Origin: Oncomelania hupensis
Lineage: Eukaryota; Mollusca; Gastropoda; Littorinimorpha; Pomatiopsidae
NCBI GenBank assembly: GCA_036898135.1
Contig: CM072515.1
Span: 49,565,595-49,629,594, forward strand
Direction of reading: 5' to 3'
DNA length: 64,000 nt
Shown here: positions 35,666 to 46,814 of the stretch, piece after piece
Layout: the number at the start of each line of letters is the position of its first letter
Position numbering within the stretch: position 1 is the first letter of the stretch
Program-made: the position numbers and the translations under genes
Notes under the pieces: model-generated
What the model saw: only the letters and a program-made list of their open reading frames with translations
Database searches by the model: none
Told to the model about the DNA's origin: nothing

Positions 35666-36489
35666 TCCCCACTTTTTACTTTCTCTCTACACAGTGCATC
35701 AATTATATAGTTGGTTTTTTTCTAGATTCCAGATAACGTCAGAATGTTCCAGCCTGACACATTACAACCAATCGGAATAAACTTCGTCATCACTGTCTTA
35801 CGTCATACAACTTTCTTTACAGTGCAAGAATTTCCTCAGCTATCTACATTTATCGCGAAGATTCGATCGATAGTAAACAATCAACTCTAGAGAATTCTCC
35901 AATAATATCGACCAACGAAAATTATCAACATTATACCAAGCTTCTTCTAACAACAACGCAAAATTAAATCAAAGGATAAATACACTCTTTTATTGCATGC
36001 TTTGCAAAATAAAACGATCAGATTTATCGCGCGCGTCCCACACGCACCATCGCGCGCGTCTCAACGTAACATTCGCAATGAATTCTCTTTCAGAAGGTTA
36101 TGTTCTTTCCTATCTCTGTTGACAGCCAGCCAAACTATGGATACCTTTTTCGCATGAAGATATTCTTCTGACAACTTCATTCAGGCGTCTTCTCATGCTT
36201 CGGAAAATCAGTCCCTTGCTTCACACAGGATGTTTCCTCTCTCGTCCACACATGGTGAGAGACTAGACGTGGTCTGGATTATTAATTAAAAATACATTTT
36301 ACAGGGTCACGTGGCCCTTGTCCTTAACATTTTATTATAGGACGTAAAGCTTCGCTTCTCGATGATTTACACCAAGGCTAGCTGATATACTGACAAGCTG
36401 AGAACTCGGCGAAATAGCCAGCTATAACTATATAGCACAAATCCTCACATCCCAACCATTGGCAGCAGATGCGGAGAGATTAAGTTACA
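35666..36489. other. unassigned stretch
   Basis: No gene recognised. CpG-rich GCGCGCG words occur at 36028-36060. Confidence 0.45.
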
Positions 36490-36648
36490 TTGCATTACAT
36501 GGTTATTGATTTAGGTCCAGCAGCGGACTTTTCCCAGCCAAATCAGGACCAGAGAAGTGAAAGAGGACTCACCCCTGATCCGCATAAAAGATCTGCCGAA
36601 ATAGCACTGAAGGCAATCTACCAGCCGGTCACTTTACAATAAAGACAT
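36490..36648 (-). mobile_element. R1 element, 3' part, interrupted by nested insertion
   Basis: Matches the R1 copy at 9516 from GGTCCAGCAGCGGACTTTTC up to CTTTACAATAAAGACAT, then breaks off. The continuation is found 2.4 kb away at 39020. ATTGCATTACATGG at its outer edge looks like a decayed pentanucleotide tail. Confidence 0.8.
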
Positions 36649-39019
36649 GTAAACGAAGCATGGGAGGGTTTGAAAATAATGATGGGAAAATCATCTGGGC
36701 AGTCCAACCGACGTCGCTTGCACTCAGCTGAAGAAATCAATGACTTGAACCGCTTCTACGCACGCTTTGATGTTAGGGATACTAGGCAAGATTGTGATTC
36801 TCTATGTGAATCCTTAGCACCGGAATGTCTTGACTTGAGTGAAGAACAAGTAGTAACATGTTTTAAAAGATTAAAACCAAATAAAGCACCAGGGCCTGAT
36901 CACATTACAGGAAGACTACTAAGAAGTTGTGCAAATGAGCTTGGTCACATTTTTCATGTCATTTTTCAAATGCTGTTAAATCTTCATACAATGCCTCGCT
37001 CATGGAAAACATCAACTATCATACCAATTCCCAAGTCCCCTTCTGCATCCCAACCAAATGATTTCCGACCTGTAGCCTTGACCTCAGTACTTGCAAAGTG
37101 TTTTGAATCTGTAGTAAGGCAGCATCTGCTAATAGATGTAGCCCATAGACTTGACCCCCTTCAATTTGCTTATAAAGCGTGTCGCGGAACTGATGATGCT
37201 TGTCTTGCCTTGTTCCATCTGATAGCAAAGCACCTGGACAAGTCTAAAACCTATGTTAGAATTCTGATGATTGATTTTTCCAGTGCCTTTAACTGCATGG
37301 AACCTTTTGTTTTATTAAAACGCATGGTTGATCTGGGCATCAACAACAACATTGTCCGGTTTGTGAATAGCTTTCTCCGAGATAGGCCTCAACGAGTAAG
37401 TTCTGGTGGCAGCATTTCTGATGAAATCATTGTTAATGTAGGAGCCCCACAGGGTTGCGTTCTGTCACCTACCCTTTTCTCAATATACACAGATGAAATA
37501 CGATTTAATAGCACTATTTCAGCACTGTTCAAATTTGCAGATGACATGGCACTTGTTGGACTGCTACATGATGAAGACTCACTAGCAAGCTACTATGCAA
37601 ACATTCACACTCTAGCCACATGGTGTACAGAGAGTTACTTAGAGCTTAATGTAAAGAAAACCAAAGAGTTGGTTTTTGATGAAAGGAAATCTGAAGCTAA
37701 ATTTGTCCCAATTGTAATTGCTAATGAAGCTGTTGAGGTAACAGAAACATTCAAATACCTTGGTACAGTACTTGATACTAAGCTAACTTTCAGTTCTAAT
37801 GTAGATTTTATCTACAAACGAGCACAACAACGCCTGTACTTGCTAAGGAAACTAAAATCATTCAATGTCAGCACAAAAACACTAGGCACAGCTTACCGGA
37901 GCCTCATTGAGAGCATACTGACATACAACATAGTATGCTGGTTTGGAAGCCTAGGAGTTAAAGATCATTCTAAACTTGCCCGTGTGGTCTGCTTAGCAGG
38001 GAAGATCATAGGCAGTGTTCAACAACCCCTAGAAGAGCTATATCATAGAGCAGTGCGCAGGAAAACAAGTCGCATTCTTTCAGACAAATCTCACCCTTTG
38101 TTTTCAGAGTTTCAATCCCTCCCCTCAGGTCGCCGGTATGTTGTACCAATGGCTAAGAAAAACAAGTTTAAAAGATCCTTCATCCCCCAAGCAGTTTCAC
38201 TTTTGAATTCCAAAGCCCAATTATCCAGCATCTAAATTAATGTACAACTTTTAGTTGTGAGTGTGGGTATGGATTGGTGGTGGGTGGAAAGAATAGGGTG
38301 TGCCATTGTAAAATGTGGGGGATTAGTGAGGGGGGTGGATCATCATAATTGTTATGATTGCTTGGATGTAATTTGCTGAGTTATGATATTCTTAATTAGT
38401 AGATTGAACTTGTTCTAGTCACATAATATATAATTTGTCATTTTAATGATCCTAACCATTGTTATGGTACTCTTTATGTAATCTGGTTATGAGATAGGTA
38501 ACCTTGTCAGTTGTGTCTTTGCTGTGTTTCTTTTTTATTTCAAAAATTATAATGTTCTAAGCATGTTTTTACTGCATTGTATTATGCAATTGATTGTTGA
38601 CTATGTTTAGGTAAATGTAGAATGTTCTAGTCATGCCTCTACCTTTTAAGCACTGCCATTATAATCATGTTTAGGCCGTGATATGTATAGTTTAAGACAA
38701 CACTTAACTTGTGCTGTCATTGGGTTACTTTGTGTGTGGATGTGTGCGTGTGGGTGTGTGTGTGTGCTTTTTTTTTGCATGAATGTAAAATTATTAGTTA
38801 TTAGTGATGTGGAATTTAGGTTGTGAATGTCTGTATTTGATTGGAATTTAAGGTTGCTGTTGTGTCATTCGAAATGAATGTGTCTCTGCTAGTTGTGTAT
38901 ATACAATGGATATATTGCATGCTTCTTGCGGACGACGAGCCAAAGACAAATTTCTGTATGTGATGAACATCAGACAATAAAGTTATATTGTATTATATTG
39001 TATTGTATTGTATTGTATT
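36649..39019 (+). mobile_element. CR1/L2/Rex1-group non-LTR element nested in R1
   Basis: A 2.37 kb insertion splits an R1 copy exactly at GACAT: the left R1 half ends with GACAT (36644-36648) and the right half resumes with GACAT (39020-39024), a short target duplication. The element is 5'-truncated (no endonuclease), carries one intact RT frame, a roughly 780-bp 3' UTR with AATAAAG and a terminal (ATTGT)n tail (38984-39019). Its 3' UTR recurs at 11111-11352. Group assignment is by protein motifs. Confidence 0.88.
36670..38235 (+). CDS. reverse transcriptase of a CR1/L2/Rex1-group retrotransposon
   Basis: An uninterrupted 521-codon frame encodes the polymerase that copies element RNA at the chromosomal nick. 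Blocks in order: KPNKAPGPDHITGRLLRSC (about 69-87), DFRPVALTSVLAKCFESVV (131-149), DPLQFAYKACRGTDDACL (162-179), VRILMIDFSSAF with the first catalytic Asp (about 202), VGAPQGCVLSPTLFS (257-271), FKFADDMALVG with the paired Asp (about 291-292), FKYLGTVLD and the C-terminal SFIPQAVSLLNS. The usual N-terminal apurinic-type endonuclease is absent, so the start at 36670 is simply the first Met after the 5' truncation and is not the natural start. The frame has no stop or frameshift, suggesting a recent insertion. Group placement among CR1, L2 and Rex1 is uncertain. Confidence 0.85.
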   Translation: MKIMMGKSSGQSNRRRLHSAEEINDLNRFYARFDVRDTRQDCDSLCESLAPECLDLSEEQVVTCFKRLKPNKAPGPDHITGRLLRSCANELGHIFHVIFQMLLNLHTMPRSWKTSTIIPIPKSPSASQPNDFRPVALTSVLAKCFESVVRQHLLIDVAHRLDPLQFAYKACRGTDDACLALFHLIAKHLDKSKTYVRILMIDFSSAFNCMEPFVLLKRMVDLGINNNIVRFVNSFLRDRPQRVSSGGSISDEIIVNVGAPQGCVLSPTLFSIYTDEIRFNSTISALFKFADDMALVGLLHDEDSLASYYANIHTLATWCTESYLELNVKKTKELVFDERKSEAKFVPIVIANEAVEVTETFKYLGTVLDTKLTFSSNVDFIYKRAQQRLYLLRKLKSFNVSTKTLGTAYRSLIESILTYNIVCWFGSLGVKDHSKLARVVCLAGKIIGSVQQPLEELYHRAVRRKTSRILSDKSHPLFSEFQSLPSGRRYVVPMAKKNKFKRSFIPQAVSLLNSKAQLSSI

Positions 39020-39245
39020 GACATCCCACGCAGGGGACGCTGAGGCTATACTCTAATTTATCGAACCCCCGTTTACAAAACAAAATAGAACACAAACATC
39101 ATTATACAATATCAACAAAACACATACATATAAAATGCCTACATTGCCAAATAATAACATCATATGAAGCCTCAGTGACCATCACAACTAAATTTCCAGA
39201 AAGTGGGGATACTATTTATACTGAAACCCCCGGCACCCACACATC
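39020..39245 (-). mobile_element. R1 element, continuation after the nested insertion
   Basis: Resumes at GACATCCCACGCAGGGGACG and matches 9663-10070 through ACACATACATATAAAATGCC and GTGGGGATACTATTTATACT, with an internal deletion of about 170 bp relative to the 9.5 kb copy. Confidence 0.8.
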
Positions 39246-39400
39246 TTTTCCTAGTATTCCATCATTCCACGGAGGATAGCAACTAATACGGATTGTATCC
39301 AAGATGTTATTAATAAATTCCAGTCCATCTCTTCAGCCCAAAACTACTTTTCGTCTCCCCGATCGGATTCCAAAAAATGCTCAAAATAATAAATAATTAA

Positions 39401-39598
<198 letters not shown>

Positions 39599-39716
39599 GA
39601 AATTAAGTAATACTGATAATTTGAATCTACCTTTTTTATTAAATCCCAACGGTGTTAATGATACTGTCAAGTAAATGAATGTTTACATGCAAGGTCCATA
39701 GCTATATGCGTACTCA

Positions 39717-39717
<1 letters not shown>

Positions 39718-39751
<34 letters not shown>

Positions 39752-39812
39752 CACATACACACAAACGCACAGACGCGCGCGCACACACTCACTCAAACAC
39801 CTCACACAGACG
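39718..39812 (+). repeat. (CA)n microsatellite
   Basis: CA units with CG-rich interruptions. Confidence 0.9.
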
Positions 39813-39989
39813 CACACCAACACCCAGACTGACCTAGTCTGACCCCTAAAACACCTAATTATACACGAAATAATGATCCATGCATTTTTAACCTCATTGA
39901 TCATAATCATAAGGCAAAGATGTCTATTTAAATGGAGAGAGCCACAATATTTGTTTCGTTTTTTTTAAATGTCGATGTCGGTAGGTTCT

Positions 39990-40125
39990 ACATAATAATA
40001 CTATGTGCAACTATATACGCGCTTTTCCCAAAAGTACCAGTCGGCTTCAAAGAGCAGCGATCTATACCAACCTACACATACGTTTCACCCACTCTCACAC
40101 ACACAACAAACACACAACTATCACT
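39990..40125 (-). mobile_element. dispersed repeat S3, minus copy
   Basis: The reverse complement contains GAGAGTGGGTGAAACGTATG, TATAGATCGCTGCTCTTTGA and GCGCGTATATAG followed by AT-rich sequence, matching 47325-47478 and 20958-21078 in order. Confidence 0.65.
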
Positions 40126-40619
40126 CCAACATTAAACGCAATGATTGTTATTAGAAGATGGACAGGAAATCCAACTTTTATTTTTAGAAACGTTTAGATT
40201 GCATCACTGCTTCCAATACCATTACTGAAGCTGTTCATTGAAACTATCGCACGATTTGTGTGTGTGTGTGTGTGTTTGCGCGCGCGCGTGTGTTTGTGTG
40301 TGTGTTTAAAGACTAACAGGAGACACCCTTTTGATTTATCAGCTTTTAAGTTTGGACAGGTAATTAATACTATTCGTTATTACTCCACGGACATTTGAGT
40401 GGAGACCTTTTAAACTAGTTAGTGCGACTGTAGAACTAAACAAATATAAATAATTCCCTACCGAGGCACGTATAAAATCTTGCGCCTTAAAATACTGCAC
40501 TGGCAAAAACTGCGCACGTTATAAATCAGTATTGTGCAATTACTTAGGCTTATGTTTTGCACACAAGTAACTGATAATAACTTGGTCCCATTTGCTGCTC
40601 TTCTGCTCACTATTCCTCA
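40126..40619. other. unassigned stretch
   Basis: Contains a GT/GC-rich tract at 40256-40310; otherwise nothing recognised. Confidence 0.45.
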
Positions 40620-40653
40620 CACACTCACACACGCAAACACACACACACACGAA

Positions 40654-40702
<49 letters not shown>
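40620..40702 (+). repeat. (CA)n and (TC)n tract
   Basis: A CA-rich part (40620-40650) and a pure TC run (40656-40702). Confidence 0.93.
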
Positions 40703-40704
<2 letters not shown>

Positions 40705-41151
40705 ATTTTCTAGTGACATTGTTGTAACTGTTTGATTAAAGAACTTCTTCTGTGCTTTGTGTACTATCTTCTGATTTATTTATTTTATTTTTTAAAGTAG
40801 GACTTAAATTGCTGCAATCTCGTGCTAGTCTACATTTAAAGAGGCCTGTAGCCAAAACACATATTCGTGGCATATTTGCGCTAAATTCCTGCATGCCTTT
40901 TGATGGATCACTCGTTTCGCCGACGGGGCATTCTTTCTAACGTCATATCTCCCTCAGATGACGTGGCGGACGCATCCAGACTAGTGGAGACCTCATTCAT
41001 ATGTGTAGTAGCACCGTGAGCACTCTCTGGCGGGTTCAAAATGTTGTTTGCATTCCTACATACCAAACACAAATCGGCCACGCTTAAGAAAGGTTCGAAC
41101 TACGATTAGGTTAACTTGATGCGTTGTGAGATGTCTCCAACATTATAAATA

Positions 41152-41152
<1 letters not shown>
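40703..41152. other. unassigned stretch
   Basis: No gene or repeat recognised. Confidence 0.45.

Positions 41153-41244
<92 letters not shown>
41153..41244 (+). repeat. (GTA)n microsatellite, hAT insertion target
   Basis: About 30 GTA/TAG units ending exactly at the left terminus of the hAT element; AGT/TAG units resume after its right terminus at 42870-42890. Confidence 0.95.
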
Positions 41245-42869
41245 CACAGGCGGCGGAAGCAGGGGGGGCAGGGGGGCCATGCCCCCCCCTAGAAAAATGT
41301 TGGAGGGGGCAGCCTTATATATTGCCCCCTCCAATAATAAGTAGTGTCTCTTTTTTTTTTTTTTTTTTTTTTGGCCAGGGCATTAAAGGATTTTTTTTTC
41401 AAATGGAATCAAGCAATACAAGTGTTTATCATCATAATCATCATCATCATCCTCTGATCAGTAAGAGAAGTTCGTCCCTTCGTCATCATTTCCTGTCGAC
41501 GCGTCATAATCGTTAGCCTTAGCGTAGATCAACGTGACCGACAGTTTTCGACATCGTGCACGTCACAGTCGCGTTTTGAAAACTTTCATTTGCTGTCAGT
41601 TTTTACAGTATACCGTTTTCAATATCAGCAATTTTCTCGACTACAAGTGAAGAAGTCAGCAAAATGGCAAATGCTTTGACAACTGGTGTTATTGTTCCTC
41701 GTCAAGCATCCCGACAGACTCTCCGTGACAACCAACCTGCGGCCACTCCAGAAGAATATTTCAAGATTAGCATTGCCATTCCTTTCTTGGAACACCTGTC
41801 AACCGAACTGGACTCGAGGTTCAAAAATGCTGGTCTAGCAGTTGATGGTCTATGTCTGGTGCCAAGCACTTTAATAGACAACCAGGATGGTTTCATGCAG
41901 GTTCCAGAAGGGGTGATGCTGGCAATGTTGTGGGAGTCTGACCTACCAGACAACGCTACCCTTGATGCAGAATACCAACGGTGGGTTTGCAAATGGCGAA
42001 GTGCTGCTGAGAATGCGACAGCTATCATCCCATCCACGGCATCAGAAGCACTGAAACATTGTGACAGGGATTTTTTTTTTATCCCAACCTGTTCATCATG
42101 CTTTAGAACCTTTGCACCCTACCTGTCACTACTGCCGAGTGTGAGCGTTCAAACAGTCAGTTCCGCAACCTGAAAAACTACCTGCGCTCTACAATGAGGC
42201 AACAGAGACTAAATGGACTTGCTTTACTGAAAGTGCACAGGGATGTTGATATTGACTTCAGAATCAGAATCAGAATCTTTATTCTATATTTATTCAAAGA
42301 GGCAGTGAACTGTTTTGTCAGAAGATACAATTCACAAATGGTACTAATGCCGAGGAACCTAGTGCAGCAAGACTGAATTAAGTGAAAGCAGGGCGGTGAT
42401 GTTCATAAACTACAAGATAAAGCTTTATACCGTTAACGATCAACAAAAAGTAGTGAATAATAATAGTATACAAAACATCTCTGCTGATAAATAAATGTGT
42501 GTGTGTTGTTGTTTTTTTAAGGGAGGGGCAGAGGATAATTTTTGTACCCCAGAGTTTGTCAGTTTAATTGTTCAAAAAGCTCAAAGTCCCAGACCATCAC
42601 AGATGGCTTTTTCAAGGTTCAGATTGCACCAGATTGCACCATTTTGCATCCTTGAAAAAAACAATTTCCGGGGGAGCATGCCCCCGGACCCCCCTAGAAG
42701 GCTCGGCGCTTCGCGCCTTCGCTGAATCTATACCCCCACAGCCCACCCCCACCCCCACCCCCACCCCCACCCCCACTCCACCCCCACCCTCGACTTTTCC
42801 CAGGTATGGCCCTGATGTCACTGAATAGTGTGTGGCCCCCCCAATCCTGAGCAGCTTCCGCCGCCTGTG
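41245..42869 (+). mobile_element. hAT-superfamily DNA transposon, internally deleted
   Basis: The termini CACAGGCGGCGGAAGC (41245-41260) and GCTTCCGCCGCCTGTG (42854-42869) are perfect 16-bp inverted repeats, followed inward by G-rich and C-rich subterminal sequence. Both are flanked by AGTAGTAG (41237-41244 and 42870-42877), an 8-bp match of the length hAT elements duplicate, though the (GTA)n surroundings make it ambiguous. Inside is the C-terminal part of a hAT transposase. At 1.6 kb it is much shorter than autonomous hAT elements. A (CACCCC)n run (42740-42790) and a possible secondary insertion with (CAGAAT)n (42260-42500) lie within it. Confidence 0.85.
41664..42258 (+). pseudogene. hAT transposase C-terminal remnant
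   Basis: The open frame 41664-42173 includes TPEEYFKISIAIPFLEHLS and LDSRFK, typical of the central part of hAT transposases of the ZMYM/52-kDa-repressor-like group. A run of ten T near 42069-42080 causes a frameshift. Beyond it, in another frame, lies the hAT dimerisation region: LPVTTAECERS, then RNLKNYLRSTM and RLNGLALLKVHRDVD. The N-terminal zinc finger and the catalytic DDE part are missing. The ATG at 41664 starts only about 20 codons before the central region, so the deletion seems to have joined the 5' leader to the C-terminal half. It cannot encode an active transposase. Confidence 0.8.
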
Positions 42870-42889
42870 AGTAGTAGTAGTAGTAGTAG

Positions 42890-44323
42890 TAAAACAAGAT
42901 AGTTTGCGCTGTTTGATGCCGTCTGAAAAACTGTCTAGGCTGTGTCCACAGAGATTCACAGATCATAAGTTTGATGCGACACGACATCCTGAGCATGTTT
43001 TTTTGACAACAACGCCACCCAAAGTGTACATAATTATATGAAGAACAAAACTGTACGCACATATTATCTTCGCCGTGTATGGTGTGCATGTGGTAGGAAT
43101 ATTATGCCTGTTGGGTAGGTAGCGATTGGAGGGGGTTGGAGGGAAAGTTATATTATAGTATGAGATGAGGGTATGCGTGTGTAACTCTATTGCTTGACAA
43201 TGCTGTAAACCTATTTGAGGAAAACGCCTTCTTAGTCTTCTTAGTGTAGGCATAATACACGCAATTTTTATCGCTCTGTGTGTGTGTGTGTGTGTGTTTG
43301 GTACGGGATACATCGTGATGAGTTGGGTATGTAGTGTGTTTGTGTGTGTTTCTAACTGTCTATCTGACTGTCCTGTCTATGTGTCTGTTCTTCGTTCTTC
43401 TCTAAGAGGGGTGTCCTGTGTTTGTGTGAGTGTCTGCTTGTCTATCGTCTGTTTTTTTTACAGTGCGTTAGAAAGACAGACAGACAGACAGACAGATAGA
43501 GATCTGAGCGATTTCCCACATCATATTTCATCTAATTAGACGATCGCAACAGGCTGTGTAAGCCTCGGGCCAATAAGTACATATCTAGGTCCGGTGGGGG
43601 TGACAGAATTGTACACTTTCGCATTCCTAGTTTTCCTATTTCTGGCTGACCAGACGATCAATCATGGTCCTATGAGGAATCTGCTGAACTAGAAACATGG
43701 TGGCAACAGCGGTGAACATGAAAGAGTTGGTATTATTTAAAAGGCCCCAATTCGAAGGCTTTGTTTACATTTGGCATACACTGCTTTACCCTAAAATTCG
43801 TATTGTTTTTACATTAAACGATGATAAAGTGGGCTGTCATGCTTAAACCATCCGCTGAAGTGTGAATTTTCAATGTCAGTTCTGTCAGGGATTGACTTCC
43901 CCGGTTTTTAACGGTACATCCGTGTGACCTTTGACCCTATTTATGAGTGTACCACGCGGCTTGAAGTGTGTGTCATGTGTGTCATGTGTGTCATGGTGTT
44001 TGGGGTGAGGTAAAGTCTAGTTTATCAACTTCAAACGAAAAACCCTAACAGACAGTTGTATTCACGGGTTCTGCCTCTTACCAGCTGGTAGCTGCTATTT
44101 TTAGCTCCAGAATGTTGGATGGCTAGCCTACAGCTGTTGCTATAAATAGGCATAAAAACTTCGGAATTTATTCGTTAAAAAAATTAAATATTTTTTTCGA
44201 AATAGTTTTTTTTTTGGTGTGGTTGTAAGATTATTTGTTTAGTGGGGCAACACTCACCGTGAATGTCTAAAGGATTTTTCGAGTAGGCGTGGTCAAAGTG
44301 GGTCCCTTTAACGAGATGTATCA
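42890..44323. other. unassigned stretch with short simple repeats
   Basis: Holds GT runs (43277-43300 and around 43340), (ACAG)n at 43476-43495 and a GTGTCATGT triplication at 43968-43996. No gene recognised. Confidence 0.45.
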
Positions 44324-44411
44324 ATGTCAGGATACTCTATGTCTCGATGTCAGGATACTCTATGTCTCGATGTCAGGATACTCCTATGTCTCGATGTCAG
44401 GATACTCTACA
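44324..44411 (+). repeat. 23-bp minisatellite, ~4 copies
   Basis: The unit ATGTCAGGATACTCTATGTC plus TCG starts at 44324, 44347, 44370 and 44394. The third copy has an extra C. The last copy is incomplete. Confidence 0.92.
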
Positions 44412-44436
44412 GTATAGTATTGCTAGTAGGTAAAAT

Positions 44437-45425
44437 AATAATTAATAATTACTGTATTTATAATGCGCTTATCTTATAATAATTATAACTCTAAGCGCGC
44501 ACTCCCAACTCACGCACGCATGTGCACGCTTTAGACAATGACACATGTAACAATTACGCAAAAAATACATTCACTCAAATATACTCATACCACAAACAGA
44601 CCAGACACTATATGCAAGAGACAGCTGGCGATGGGGTGCGTAGTGAGGTCATAGTGTTAGAACTGCTTGAAAAGGTAAGTTTTGAGGGCAGACTGGAAGG
44701 AGGTGGGAGAGGGTTTCTGACGGAGAGAGAGTGGAAGAGTATTCCAGATGGATGGGCCGTAGACAGAGAAGGAGCGGGACCCGAACGTGCTGAGTTTGGA
44801 GCGAGGAATGCGGAGGCGGAGAGGGTCGGAGGCAGAGCGAAGAGAGCGAGAGGGAATGTATGGGTGAAGTAAGTCAGAGAGATAGAGAGGAGCGGAGTTG
44901 TTGAGGGACTTGTAGCAGAGAGATAAGGTCTTGTATTGAATGCGTTGGGAGATGGGAAGCCAGTGTAGGGCTTTGAGCAAGGGAGTGACGTGGTCAGATT
45001 TCTTCTTTCTGAGGACGAGGCGGGCAGTATTGTTTTGAACGCGTTGGAGAGGGAGAGTGGTGGAGCGGGGAAGGCCGGAAAGAAGGGAGTTGCAATAGTC
45101 GATGCGAGACAGGATGAGGGAGACAGCAAGTTTGGTGGCAGCTTCAGTGGTGAGGTATTTTCTGATCTGACTGATTCGACGGAGGTGGAAGTAGCAGGCC
45201 CGGGCGGTTGCAGAGACAAAGCTAGTCATTGAGAGAGAAGAGTCAAGGATAACGCCAAGGTTCTTGGCAGAGTCGGAGAGAGGGATAGAGGTACCGTCAA
45301 GCTGAAGATGGAGAGAGGAGGGGAGCTGAGGGAGTTTCTGGCGTGTGCCTACCAGCATGGCTTCCGTTTTGTCGTCGTTCAGTTTAAGTTTGTTTGCTGT
45401 CATCCAGTCCTTCACGTCTTCACAG
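44437..45425 (-). mobile_element. CR1/L2-type non-LTR element, 5'-truncated
   Basis: The minus-strand element ends in AAGCGCATTATAAATACAGT and an ATT-rich tail (44437-44455), a typical CR1/L2 3' end. Coding sequence starts abruptly near 45425, after the RT catalytic box would have been. Confidence 0.82.
44657..45425 (-). pseudogene. CR1-type RT thumb and C-terminal domain
   Basis: An open minus-strand frame of about 255 codons begins with DVKDWMTANKLKLNDDKTE, the segment just after the FADD catalytic box. It continues with KNLGVILDSSLSM, CYFHLRRISQIRKYL, LILSRIDYCNSLLSGLP, RVQNNTARLVLRKKKSDH, LKALHWLPISQRIQYK and a C-terminal YGPSIWNTLPLSLR block. These are hallmark CR1-clade sequences. The endonuclease and the catalytic palm are absent, so the copy is inactive although it has no internal stop. 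The open frame extends upstream to 45490, but those residues are not part of the RT. Confidence 0.85.
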
Positions 45426-46165
45426 CGTATATGGGGAAATGAGAAAGACTTGTAGAGCATCATTATAATAAAGTTACAAATCCGTAGCAAGCTGGCAAAA
45501 TCGCTGAATTCCTTAAAACGCCACTCTTGTTAGCAAAACGTCTTCTGTCAACGTCGAGAATCCATCGGCAGTCGCTTTGCATGCCTAGTCAGACAAACTA
45601 TTCACGTCGCTGTTCTGAAAAAAATAAAAATAAATAAATAAACCAAACAAATATTACATCAGTTTGCGCTGACAATGGACCTTGCGGGAATTCCATGCAC
45701 GAGATGATTAATTAGAATGGATGTAAACCACTGTGATCAACCTCTTCCACTCTTTTCAAACGCGCTTCGTTAATGTATTTATAACTCTCTCATCTTAATT
45801 TGTAATTTTTCTTTTAAATGGGGAACGCGTCAAAATGTTGAAGATCCTGCTCTACGCTGTTCCTTGTCAGATTAACTAAATATGTACTATGTTTGGCTCT
45901 TGTGCATAGATAAACACGCCTTTAGATAATGATATTTTTATATCAGTCATATTAAACGTGACCACTTAGCTACAGGTACATATAGCCTACAGTGAGGATC
46001 GGATTATTTCAAATCGCTCATTGTCAAAATCGCTTACTTTTGAAAACTTTGCTATGGCCGGTCCTTAGTTGCCTTTGTTGAAAACGATCGATTATAATTA
46101 TTCAAAGAGCGGATATTTTCAAGTCCGTTTCTTGATCGCAAAGTGATGATGAATGTGTCCGTGTG
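45426..46165. other. unassigned stretch
   Basis: AT-rich, no gene or repeat recognised. Confidence 0.45.
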
Positions 46166-46180
46166 CGTGTATTTGTGTTT

Positions 46181-46212
<32 letters not shown>
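46166..46212 (+). repeat. (GT)n microsatellite
   Basis: GT units with TTT interruptions. Confidence 0.9.
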
Positions 46213-46573
46213 TAGCGTTTGCGTGCAATTATGTGCATGTATGCGTGCGTCACATCCTGTTCTGGCGCCATGACTTTTTTGCCCACAATTTGCCTCGCGC
46301 CACCGCGGATGGATCTGAACAAGTGACAATCCATGGACCCTGGGTGACTTCATTTTTTCAATTTATAGATTCCAACGCGTCAAGAATCCGGCTTAACGGT
46401 CCGTCTGGGTCAAAAGTCAAACAGGAAGTGGCGAAACAGGTCAAAATCAATTGGCTGCCAATGACCCCGTGACCGACTCATTATCATGCTGAACCTGTTT
46501 GAGTGACTGCTGTTGCAAGCATACCGCGATGCGTACGCGCGAACACAAAGATAAATTATGCACGCGCATACGT
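46213..46573. other. unassigned stretch
   Basis: No gene recognised between the GT and CA tracts. Confidence 0.4.
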
Positions 46574-46649
46574 TTAAACACACACACACACACAGAGACA
46601 CGTACGCGCAACACACACACAGATAAACACGTACGTCTTTGTCTCTCTC

Positions 46650-46689
<40 letters not shown>

Positions 46690-46700
46690 CCACACAAATT
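46574..46700 (+). repeat. (CA)n-rich tract
   Basis: Three CA blocks separated by short non-repetitive sequence. Confidence 0.9.
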
Positions 46701-46814
46701 CACAGACAGAGACCGATAAACATAGACCGGGAGACAGAGACTTCTAGAATAATCATAAATTGAAAGACAACAGGACTTAGAGTATATTTTCCCAGAATCC
46801 GGAGTGGTCATATT

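Noticed and set aside
39001..39019. (ATTGT)n as an independent microsatellite
   Set aside because: It is the 3' tail of the nested CR1-like element and ends exactly at the R1 junction.
41664..42173. Domesticated host gene derived from hAT
   Set aside because: It lies between intact terminal inverted repeats and is frameshifted in the dimerisation region, so it reads as a transposon relic.
44608..45219. Alternative Ser/Pro-rich frame on the minus strand
   Set aside because: Overlaps the CR1 RT remnant in another frame and has no domain; the CR1 frame explains the sequence.
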